A DNA stretch of 6,470 nucleotides from an uncultured Collinsella sp. (lineage in GTDB: Bacteria; Actinomycetota; Coriobacteriia; Coriobacteriales; Coriobacteriaceae): positions 1 through 6,470 of the forward strand of contig CATZRJ010000073.1 in the NCBI GenBank assembly GCA_958423535.1. Direction: 5' to 3'. The notes beneath the pieces were generated by a model. It saw only the letters and a program-made list of their open reading frames with translations, was not told the DNA's origin and did not search any database. Below, one piece after another: positions 1-5,262 of this stretch. The position numbers were made by a program, and so were the translations under genes. Each line of letters opens with the position of its first letter. Positions within the stretch are counted from its first letter, which is position 1.

Positions 1-42
1 TGGATACGCCTAGGCGCGGTCCAAGAAATCGTCCGCACCCCC
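1..42. other. Unassigned left edge
   Basis: Forty-two bases lie before the first repeat. They contain a 10-base palindrome (CGCCTAGGCG, 7-16). A short open frame on the + strand runs from the edge to a TAA at 46-48, and another on the - strand ends at a TAG near 10-12. Either could be the end of a gene, but the stretch is too short to decide. Confidence 0.3.
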
Positions 43-89
43 GTTTAAGCGTTTCAAGCCGCTAAACAGTCCCTATTTCACCGCAACTT
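43..89. repeat. Left copy of 47-base inverted repeat flanking the kinase gene
   Basis: This segment matches the reverse complement of 1547-1593 at 44 of 47 positions. Its inner 26 bases (64-89) are identical to 1591-1615 plus the base before it in direct orientation, and to 1547-1572 in inverted orientation. The two 47-base copies bracket the whole kinase gene and its promoter. No target-site duplication is evident outside the copies. It could be the end of a small mobile cassette, or one member of an intergenic repeat family of the host. Confidence 0.85.
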
Positions 90-114
90 TGTTAAGTATT
101 ATGATGTTTGTGCT

Positions 115-123
115 TGCTATATT
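115..123 (+). promoter_or_regulatory. Probable extended -10 promoter of the kinase gene
   Basis: TGC immediately precedes TATATT (118-123), which fits the extended -10 pattern TGn-TATAAT. No good -35 hexamer lies 16-18 bases upstream, as is common for extended -10 promoters. Transcription would begin near 130. That leaves a leader of about 29 bases with the Shine-Dalgarno site in it, and it places the upstream possible start at 108 outside the transcript. Confidence 0.45.
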
Positions 124-143
124 TAACGATTAGAATGCTTAAC

Positions 144-151
144 GAGGTGAT
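144..151 (+). promoter_or_regulatory. Shine-Dalgarno site fixing the kinase start at 159
   Basis: GAGGTGAT matches eight consecutive positions of the usual anti-Shine-Dalgarno partner sequence. It sits 7 bases before the ATG at 159. The in-frame TTG at 108 and ATG at 135 lie upstream of it, and the ATG at 150 overlaps it, so none of those is likely to be the start. Confidence 0.8.
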
Positions 152-158
152 GCAGCAG

Positions 159-1532
159 ATGAATACTTCCAACTATATAACCATGGGTGACGCCGCGCGC
201 CTGCTGGGCGTTACGAAGGCCCGTATATCGCAACTGGCTGCATCGGGAACGCTCGCGTGCGATATCGTCGGTGGGCGGAAAATGGTTCAGTACGATTCCG
301 CGATTGGTTATCAAAAGGTCCGTAAGCGTGGGCGCCGTCCCGCAGCTGACGTAGGGCGCAAGTTCACGTTGATGTCAGCCGACCACGAGGTCGCGCATGT
401 CTCGTTTGATCCAACGCGCGAGTTTTCCTTTGAAATTGCCGACATACTCGATGCACGAAGGATGCCGTTTGGCACGTGCTCGAGTTCTTCTCCAACGGTG
501 AATAAACGAGCACTCAACACGTGGTGGAGTCACCGGTCGGTGCCCGACGTCCGCCCCGGACTCATCTCGCGCTATCGCGAGCTGGGAATTGACAGCGGTA
601 TTGAAGTGCCCGTTCGTTGCCTGGGTTTTTCGCTTTCGGATTGCTATTGGCTAAGACCGGTCGACTGCGACGAGCTCAATTGGCAGCACCTCAATTACTT
701 CGAAAACAATTTTGAACGGTCGGCACCCGAGCATCGTTCAGGCTGGCTTGAGGGCATCGGACTCAAAAATCCTGACAATACGTCCGAGGGCGAGCTCCCC
801 AAATCCTGGATGATCCGCAATGGCGTTCGCATCCTGGTTAAAGGATGCGGAATGGACGATCAGCGACCGTTTAACGAGGCGGTTGCAACAGCTCTACATC
901 GGCGTCTGCTATCCAAAGGTGAGTTTGTTCCCTATACGGTCGAGCGCATGTTCGACGGGCCCGTATGCCTATGCGATGACTTTCTTAATGGCCGTGAGGA
1001 ATACGTGCCGGCCGCTTATATCAGGGACGCACTCGGTGGCCAGCGAGGAAACTCAACATACGATCGATACTGTCGCTTTCTTGGCAGACACGGGGCTGAC
1101 GAAGCCACGGTAAGAAAATCCATGTCGCAGATGATTGTCTGCGATGCCCTCCTAGCCAACAGCGACCGCCACTGGCGAAACTTCGGCATCATCCGCAATG
1201 TCGACACGCTGGAAATGCGGCCTGCACCGCTGTTCGATAGTGGCAATTGCCTGTGGTACAACGTGCCAACCGCCGTGCTCGTTGCCGGGGAGTTTGGATT
1301 TGCCGCCAAACCGTTTGGTCCGGACCCTTCCACTCAGCTAGCATTTGCTGACTCGCTCGATTGGTTCGATGCGTCGCATCTCGATGGGTTCGTCGACGAG
1401 GCAGTCGAAATCCTCTCACAAAGCGCATGGGCAACAGCAGGCAATCGCCTCAAGGCCATCCGCCGCGGTCTCGAGCGCCGCACGATAGAGGTAAGCGCCG
1501 CCGTTGAGGTGCTACGGCACGTGCAGAGATAA
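159..1532 (+). CDS. HTH-HipA-like kinase fusion protein
   Basis: A 457-residue protein starting at ATG 159, chosen for its strong ribosome site; the frame stays open upstream to a TTG at 108. Residues about 4-54 form a helix-turn-helix of the excisionase/MerR-like type (ITMGDAARLLGVTKARISQL). A middle region follows, then a HipA-like kinase domain. Visible kinase features are a glycine/lysine segment, EGELPKSW (about 210-217), a possible ATP-binding lysine in ILVKG (K228), the catalytic motif NSDRHWRNFG (D336, N341) and the metal-binding motif APLFDSG (D360). HipA kinases phosphorylate Ser/Thr; classical HipA modifies glutamyl-tRNA synthetase and is neutralised by the separate HTH protein HipB. 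Here the DNA-binding part is fused and no separate antitoxin gene is seen. The target is unknown. AGA and ATA codons, scarce in fucO, recur, which suggests transfer. The kinase assignment is firm; the toxin role is inferred. Confidence 0.88.
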   Translation: MNTSNYITMGDAARLLGVTKARISQLAASGTLACDIVGGRKMVQYDSAIGYQKVRKRGRRPAADVGRKFTLMSADHEVAHVSFDPTREFSFEIADILDARRMPFGTCSSSSPTVNKRALNTWWSHRSVPDVRPGLISRYRELGIDSGIEVPVRCLGFSLSDCYWLRPVDCDELNWQHLNYFENNFERSAPEHRSGWLEGIGLKNPDNTSEGELPKSWMIRNGVRILVKGCGMDDQRPFNEAVATALHRRLLSKGEFVPYTVERMFDGPVCLCDDFLNGREEYVPAAYIRDALGGQRGNSTYDRYCRFLGRHGADEATVRKSMSQMIVCDALLANSDRHWRNFGIIRNVDTLEMRPAPLFDSGNCLWYNVPTAVLVAGEFGFAAKPFGPDPSTQLAFADSLDWFDASHLDGFVDEAVEILSQSAWATAGNRLKAIRRGLERRTIEVSAAVEVLRHVQR

Positions 1533-1545
1533 CAGCACTGCCCCC

Positions 1546-1616
1546 TAAGTTGCGGTGAAATAGGGACTGTTTGGCGGTTTTAAACGCTTAAACAGTCCCT
1601 ATTTCACCGCAACTTA
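1546..1616. repeat. Perfect 27-bp-stem palindrome between convergent genes
   Basis: Bases 1546-1572 are the exact reverse complement of 1590-1616, with a 17-base spacer (1573-1589). The spacer can itself pair weakly (GCG with CGC). The palindrome begins 14 bases after the kinase stop codon and is shared between the kinase gene and the convergent peptidase gene. Neither side carries a T tract, so it is not a standard intrinsic terminator, although such a stable hairpin could stop or protect both transcripts. Its arm sequence recurs at 64-89. Confidence 0.93.
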
Positions 1617-1622
1617 CAGTGG

Positions 1623-1660
1623 GCGGCCTCGGTCGGTACTGCTGTGCCAGCCGAGGCCGC
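1623..1660 (-). terminator. GC-rich hairpin after the M42 peptidase gene
   Basis: A 10-bp perfect stem pairs 1623-1632 (GCGGCCTCGG) with 1651-1660 (CCGAGGCCGC) around an 18-base loop that can pair further. It starts 7 bases past the peptidase stop codon. There is no T run, so it would be a tail-less terminator of the kind proposed for high-GC bacteria, or simply a 3'-end stabilising stem. Confidence 0.5.
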
Positions 1661-1667
1661 TGCTCCC

Positions 1668-2696
1668 CTAGCGCTGAACGTAGGCGCGAACCAGCTCGTA
1701 GGTATTGCGCACGCCGTCGATGTGGCTGCGCTCGTAGTTGTGGCTCGCGTACACGCCGGGGCCGATCAGGCCATGACGGATGTCGTAGCCGGCCGAGAGC
1801 GTGGCCTCAACGTCCGAGCCGTAGTGCGGGTACACATCGATGGCGTAATCGAGCTCCAGCTCGCGCGCGATGTTGGACAGCGTGGTTACCAGGTCGTAGT
1901 TGTACGGACCGCCCGAATCCTTGGCGCAAATCGAAACCATGCGCTCGGTGCAGCCCAGGTCGTCGCCCACGCAGCCCATGTCCACGCTGATCATCTCACG
2001 CGTGTCGGCCGGCACAAAGGCACCGCCGTGGCCGACCTCCTCGTACACCGTAAAGAGCAGCGATACCTTGCGCGAGAGCGTCACCTCGCCAGCGGCGACG
2101 GCACGCGCCAAGCCCAGCAAAATGGAGGCCGACAACTTGTCGTCCAAGAAGCGACTCTTAATGTAGCCGCTCTCCGTCACCGTGGTACGCGGGTCCATAG
2201 CGATGATGTCGCCGGTCTGAACACCCAGTTCGAGCACATCGTCCTTGCTGTCAACGTTCTCGTCGAGCAGGATTTCCATGTTCTTCTCGATGATCTTGAC
2301 CGGCTCATCGGCCACATGCGCCGAAGGCTCGGTATTGAGGACCACGCCCGTGTAGACATTGCCGTCACGCGTGTAGACGGTGCAGTTCTCGCCATCGGCC
2401 GTGGACCACTGATGCCCGCCGAGGGTCGTGGGGCGCAGGCGACCATTGTCCTTAATGGAGCGTACCATGGCGCCCAGGGTATCGACATGGCTCGCCAATA
2501 CAAGCGGCTCGCCCTCGCCGCCAAGCTCAACGAGCACATTGCCCTTGTTAGAACGCTCGGGCCCAAAGCCCATATCGCGCAACGTTTCCATCAGATAATC
2601 AGTCGCCGCACGGGTATAGCCCGTCGGCGAAGCAATCGAGGTAAGCGCCTTCAACTGGTCAGTAATATAGGAGAGCGTAGAATCCATCTTGGACAC
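1668..2696 (-). CDS. M42 family metallopeptidase (aminopeptidase)
   Basis: A 342-residue cytosolic peptidase of family M42, the PepA/TET/FrvX-like di-metal aminopeptidases that remove N-terminal residues from peptides, often as large tetrahedral oligomers. The N-terminus has the family pattern TSIASPTGY. Metal and catalytic residues are visible in order: SHVDT (H70, D72), FLDDK (D185/D186), YEEVG (E219, E220), VDMG (D239) and the C-terminal ASHNYERSHID segment (H319, H325). Length is normal for the family and no key residue is missing. The GTG start at 2696 is preferred because AAGGG lies 8 bases upstream; ATG 2687, three codons later, is the alternative. It follows fucO on the same strand, but the large palindrome between them argues against a simple operon. 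Exact substrate specificity cannot be read from the sequence. A glutamyl- or general aminopeptidase is possible. Confidence 0.95.
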   Translation of the reverse strand: MSKMDSTLSYITDQLKALTSIASPTGYTRAATDYLMETLRDMGFGPERSNKGNVLVELGGEGEPLVLASHVDTLGAMVRSIKDNGRLRPTTLGGHQWSTADGENCTVYTRDGNVYTGVVLNTEPSAHVADEPVKIIEKNMEILLDENVDSKDDVLELGVQTGDIIAMDPRTTVTESGYIKSRFLDDKLSASILLGLARAVAAGEVTLSRKVSLLFTVYEEVGHGGAFVPADTREMISVDMGCVGDDLGCTERMVSICAKDSGGPYNYDLVTTLSNIARELELDYAIDVYPHYGSDVEATLSAGYDIRHGLIGPGVYASHNYERSHIDGVRNTYELVRAYVQR

Positions 2697-2701
2697 CAAA
2701 G

Positions 2702-2710
2702 TCACCCTTT
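2702..2710 (-). promoter_or_regulatory. Ribosome binding site deciding the peptidase start
   Basis: On the minus strand AAAGGGTGA precedes two candidate starts. It is 5 bases from GTG 2696 (8 counted from AAGGG), but 14-17 bases from ATG 2687, which favours the GTG. No convincing -35/-10 pair could be placed upstream of it. Confidence 0.5.
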
Positions 2711-2815
2711 CATATCGAATTAAACCCACAGCAACGATACCACCGCGAACCATCTTTTTACCTAGCGAGATGACCCATCGAGCTCTTCAGAACTGCGCCC
2801 GCCACGATAACGAGC

Positions 2816-2945
2816 CGGCGGGCCCCTGCCCGTTAGCCCCACAATCTTTCCGCAGGACAGAAGGAGGCCCCGCCGCACGTAGTGCGCAGCGGGGCCTCCG
2901 ACATGTCCGAGGACGATTGTGGGGCTAACGGGCAGGGGCCCGCCG
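2816..2945. repeat. Nested palindrome with perfect 31-bp outer arms
   Basis: The outer arms 2816-2846 and 2915-2945 are exact reverse complements (31 bp, GC-rich). The 68 bases between them contain a second hairpin, 2863-2873 with 2889-2899 (11 bp), capped by GCAC/GTGC (2875-2878 with 2882-2885). The structure starts 6 bases after the fucO stop codon. On the minus strand the inner hairpin is followed by TTCTGT, a weak U-rich tail. It probably ends fucO transcription or protects that mRNA. A REP-like intergenic element is an equally good reading. Confidence 0.93.
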
Positions 2946-2951
2946 AACCAG

Positions 2952-4118
2952 TTAGGCAGCCGGGCAGATCTTCTTGAAGAGCTCAATGACGTCGTCGAGC
3001 GTCGCCTCGCGCGGGTTACCCGGGAAGCAGGCGTCGGCCATGGCGTCCTTGGCCAGGACCTCGATCTCGTCGGCCTTCATGGCCTCGCAGACGTGCGGGA
3101 TGTTCACGTCGGCGGAAAGCTGCTTGACGGCGGCGATGGCGGCGTCGGCAGCCTCGTCGGTGCTCATGCCCGTGGTGTCAACGCCCATGGCGACGGCGAC
3201 CTTGGCCAGGCGCTCGGCGCAAACCGGCTTGTTGAACTCCATGGCGATCGGCAGCAGCATGGCGCAGGCGACGCCGTGCGGGGTGTCGTAGTGAGCGGAC
3301 AGGGTGTGAGCCATGGCGTGGTCGATGCCCAGGCCAACGTTGGAGAAGCCCATGCCGGCGACATACTGGCCAAGGGCCATGCCCTCGCGGCCGGAGCCGG
3401 GCTGGCCGGACTTGGCCTCGGCGACGGAGTCACGCAGGTTCTCGCTGATCAGCTTGATAGCCTCAAAGTGGAACATGTCAGAGAGCTCCCAAGCACCCTT
3501 GGTGGTATAGCCCTCGATGGCGTGGGTCAGAGCGTCCATACCAGTGGAAGCGGTCAGGCCGGCGGGCATGGAAGCCATCATGTCAGGATCGACGACGGCG
3601 ACCTCGGGGGCGTCGTTGGTGTCGACGCACACGAACTTGCGGACCTTCTCGGGGTCGGTGATGACGTAGTTGATGGTCACCTCGGCAGCGGTACCGGCGG
3701 TCGTCGGCACGGCGATGGTGAACACGGCGTGGTTCTTAGTCGGAGCAACGCCCTCGAGGCTGCGGACATCGGCAAACTCGGGGTTGTTGATGATGATGCC
3801 GATGGCCTTAGCGGTGTCCATGGAGGAGCCGCCACCGATGGTCACGATAGCGTCAGCTTCGGCGGCCTTGAAGGCCTCGACGCCGTCCTTGACGTTCTGG
3901 ATCGTGGGGTTGGGCTTAATCTCGGAGTAGAGGCTCCAAGCGATGCCGGCGGCGTCGAGCTCGTCGGTCACCTTAGCGGTAACGCCAAACTTGACCAGAT
4001 CGGGGTCGGAGCAGACGAAGATCTTCTTGTAGCCGCGACGCTGGAGCTCGCCGGGGATCTCCTTGATGGCGCCGGAACCATGATAAGAGATGGTATTGAG
4101 AACGAAACGATTAGCCAT
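2952..4118 (-). CDS. fucO: Lactaldehyde reductase / propanediol oxidoreductase
   Basis: A 388-residue group III iron-containing alcohol dehydrogenase, similar along its full length to remembered E. coli FucO (about 382 residues). It shares blocks such as NNPEFADVRSLEG, TTAGTAAEVTINYVITD, DALTHAIEGY and ALGQYVAGMGFSNVGLG. FucO reduces L-lactaldehyde from fucose or rhamnose breakdown to L-1,2-propanediol with NADH, regenerating NAD+ during anaerobic growth in the cytosol. The Rossmann dinucleotide-binding motif GGGSSMD lies at 95-101. The expected metal ligands are D195, H199, H267 and H281, all present. The start ATG 4118 has GGGAGG (4125-4130) 6 bases upstream. No fucose or rhamnose kinase, isomerase or aldolase gene is in the window, so the gene appears detached from its pathway genes. 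Activity on related aldehydes or diols is possible. Confidence 0.95.
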   Translation of the reverse strand: MANRFVLNTISYHGSGAIKEIPGELQRRGYKKIFVCSDPDLVKFGVTAKVTDELDAAGIAWSLYSEIKPNPTIQNVKDGVEAFKAAEADAIVTIGGGSSMDTAKAIGIIINNPEFADVRSLEGVAPTKNHAVFTIAVPTTAGTAAEVTINYVITDPEKVRKFVCVDTNDAPEVAVVDPDMMASMPAGLTASTGMDALTHAIEGYTTKGAWELSDMFHFEAIKLISENLRDSVAEAKSGQPGSGREGMALGQYVAGMGFSNVGLGIDHAMAHTLSAHYDTPHGVACAMLLPIAMEFNKPVCAERLAKVAVAMGVDTTGMSTDEAADAAIAAVKQLSADVNIPHVCEAMKADEIEVLAKDAMADACFPGNPREATLDDVIELFKKICPAA

Positions 4119-4160
4119 TGATAGCCTCCCATCGTGTGCGGGGCATCCATTACGCCCCGC

Positions 4161-4189
4161 GCTATAAGTCCCATCCTAACGCTTTTGAA
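4161..4189 (-). promoter_or_regulatory. Candidate fucO promoter
   Basis: On the minus strand TTCAAA (4184-4189) and TATAGC (4161-4166) are separated by 17 bases, each matching the sigma-70 consensus at 4 of 6 positions. Transcription would start near 4154, giving a leader of about 36 bases that includes the GGGAGG ribosome site. Since the upstream gene ends in a strong terminator, fucO needs a promoter in this gap. Confidence 0.45.
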
Positions 4190-4233
4190 ACAAAAAACGC
4201 GTGAGAACGTCAAAAGTGTTAAAGCGTTTCAAC
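4177..4233. promoter_or_regulatory. Inverted pair of AACGCTTT motifs, possible operator
   Basis: AACGCTTT at 4178-4185 recurs in opposite orientation as AAAGCGTT at 4221-4228, centres 43 bp apart (about four helical turns). Each copy is next to a GAAAC/GTTTC block (TTTTGAAAC, GCGTTTC). The first copy overlaps the candidate fucO -35 and the second lies just upstream. The central CG and flanking A/T runs recall LacI/GntR-type or catabolite-control operators, but neither copy fits the cre consensus exactly. Confidence 0.3.
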
Positions 4234-4241
4234 AGATGATG

Positions 4242-4280
4242 AAAAAAATTGCGGCAAAGGAACAGCCCCTTTGCCGCAAT
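4242..4280 (-). terminator. Intrinsic terminator of the YoaK-like gene
   Basis: On the minus strand a perfect 13-bp stem (4268-4280 with 4248-4260, ATTGCGGCAAAGG and its complement) encloses a 7-base loop and is followed by a run of seven T residues (4248-4242). It starts 3 bases after the stop codon. This is a textbook rho-independent terminator and separates this gene from fucO. Confidence 0.93.
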
Positions 4281-4283
4281 CGG

Positions 4284-5000
4284 TTACTTTCGGCAGCCCT
4301 CTTTCCAAGCCTCGGCCGCAACCTTCCAGCGTAAGCGCAAGTCGCGCTCGCGGTCGATGAACATGATGGCAAACGCGACAAACAGCAGCAAGCTCGCCAC
4401 GACGATGGCGTGCAGGCCCATGCGCTCAATACACCAGTTGCCCAACACGGCGCCAAACACAAAGGTAAAGATCACGCCAAAGTACAGCAGGCCGTTTTCC
4501 AAAAAGCCGCGCCTGTGGGTGATGATGTAATCGTCCACGTTTTGCAGCGCGTTGCGCAAGTTGCCGATGCACATGGTCGTAGCGATGCCGTGACCGTGAA
4601 TCTTGCGGAAGCTCTCGACCTGCATGCCGCAGGCAAACGAAGTGAGGCAGTTGGCGAGCAGGTTGTAACCGCCGCCGGGAATAAAACTCACGCCAAGCAA
4701 GATGACGGCTTCAAAGAACACCGTCACCTGACGCCAGTGGATCACGCTGCCAAATCGCTCGTGTACCAGGTCGGCAAGCATAATGCCCACGGCAAACGAC
4801 ACCACAGGGAAGAAGTAGCGCCCCGCAAGTGCCCAATTGCCCTCCGAGATGCTCACGCCCACGAGCAGGATGTTGCCTGTCTGCGCGTTGGCGAAAACAT
4901 GGTCGCGCCCAATGTACGAATACACGTCCATAAAGCCACCGGCGAGCGCCAAGATGATGCCCAGCTCAATAGACTCCGATATCTGTTTGGCACGCTGCAT
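4284..5000 (-). CDS. YoaK/DUF1275 family membrane protein
   Basis: A 238-residue integral membrane protein of the YoaK (DUF1275) family, whose members have no settled biochemical function. The family signature is clear near the N-terminus, GGFMDVYSYIGRDHVFANAQ followed by TGNILLVG, and again as CGMQVESF and ATTMCIGNLRNA in the second half. About seven hydrophobic segments can be placed, near residues 12-30, 35-52, 61-79, 92-107, 111-128, 170-188 and 196-215. A positively charged cytoplasmic tail rich in Arg and Lys ends the protein. Start ATG 5000 is chosen for AAGGAGG 10 bases upstream and because the family begins here; the frame stays open upstream to 5243, but those residues look non-coding. 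It is monocistronic: its own terminator follows, and the ygiQ-like gene diverges from it. Transport is a guess only. Confidence 0.93.
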   Translation of the reverse strand: MQRAKQISESIELGIILALAGGFMDVYSYIGRDHVFANAQTGNILLVGVSISEGNWALAGRYFFPVVSFAVGIMLADLVHERFGSVIHWRQVTVFFEAVILLGVSFIPGGGYNLLANCLTSFACGMQVESFRKIHGHGIATTMCIGNLRNALQNVDDYIITHRRGFLENGLLYFGVIFTFVFGAVLGNWCIERMGLHAIVVASLLLFVAFAIMFIDRERDLRLRWKVAAEAWKEGCRK

Positions 5001-5010
5001 CGTCGTGCAT

Positions 5011-5017
5011 CCTCCTT
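5011..5017 (-). promoter_or_regulatory. Shine-Dalgarno site fixing the YoaK-like start
   Basis: AAGGAGG on the minus strand lies 10 bases before ATG 5000. It is followed at once by an out-of-frame ATG (5010-5008) that is too close to be used efficiently. This site argues against the longer open frame starting at 5243. No convincing promoter for this gene was found in 5018-5190. Confidence 0.75.
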
Positions 5018-5190
5018 GTTGACGACTCTCTCGTGCGTTGGCGGAAACATAGCCGCCGTTCATACTGTAACCCATTGACAACATGGCGTGCGCGCGAGAC
5101 GGCTTCCCCAACACGCAGATACACAGTCTGGAAACAAACGACGGATACAGCACCCGCATCGACGCGCCGATCCGCCAGCCCATGTACTCC

Positions 5191-5225
5191 ACCAGTCTTT
5201 TTAGCCCCGTCCCAAAAAGACTGGT
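5191..5225. repeat. 12-bp perfect hairpin next to the ygiQ -10 box
   Basis: ACCAGTCTTTTT (5191-5202) is the exact reverse complement of AAAAAGACTGGT (5214-5225), with an 11-base C-rich loop (AGCCCCGTCCC). It ends exactly one base before the candidate -10 hexamer of the + strand gene. Its placement suggests an operator or a structural element rather than a terminator for either neighbour, because both genes start on either side and transcribe away from it. Confidence 0.75.
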
Positions 5226-5231
5226 TACAAT
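5226..5231 (+). promoter_or_regulatory. Candidate -10 box of the ygiQ-like gene
   Basis: TACAAT matches the TATAAT consensus at 5 of 6 positions and lies 31 bases before the GTG start. No good -35 hexamer is present at 16-19 bases upstream, where the hairpin loop lies, so the promoter may depend on an activator or be weak. Confidence 0.4.
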
Positions 5232-5262
5232 TACGTGCAGCATACAAACACCGGGAGGGATC

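Noticed and set aside
47..57. AAGCGTTTCAA shared between the left repeat and 4222-4232 upstream of fucO
   Set aside because: Several 11-base matches are expected by chance in a window of this size, so no shared regulator is claimed.
1..60. C-terminal ends of genes reading out of the left edge on either strand
   Set aside because: Both strands show a short frame ending in a stop codon and both look protein-like. With 15-20 codons they cannot be told apart or identified.
43..1616. Annotating the kinase and its repeats as an insertion sequence
   Set aside because: There is no transposase or integrase and no target-site duplication, so only the repeats are annotated and mobility is left as a hypothesis.
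1644..2723. Long + strand open frame of 359 residues opposite the M42 peptidase
   Set aside because: It is the mirror of a gene with clear family motifs and all catalytic residues. Its own product is Val/Ala/His/Arg-rich with no recognisable domain, as expected from high-GC antisense frames.
2919..4121. 400-residue + strand open frame opposite fucO
   Set aside because: The product is a Gly/Asp/Val/Leu-rich shadow sequence. FucO on the other strand is certain, and this frame also starts inside the palindrome.
5075..5080. Perfect TTGACA hexamer on the + strand
   Set aside because: The sequence 17 bases downstream (GACGGC) is not a -10 box, and the next + strand gene begins almost 190 bases away.
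5001..5243. N-terminal extension of the YoaK-like protein by up to 81 residues
   Set aside because: The frame is open, but the strong AAGGAGG at 5011-5017 and the family's normal N-terminus point to ATG 5000. The extra residues resemble nothing and overlap the 12-bp hairpin.
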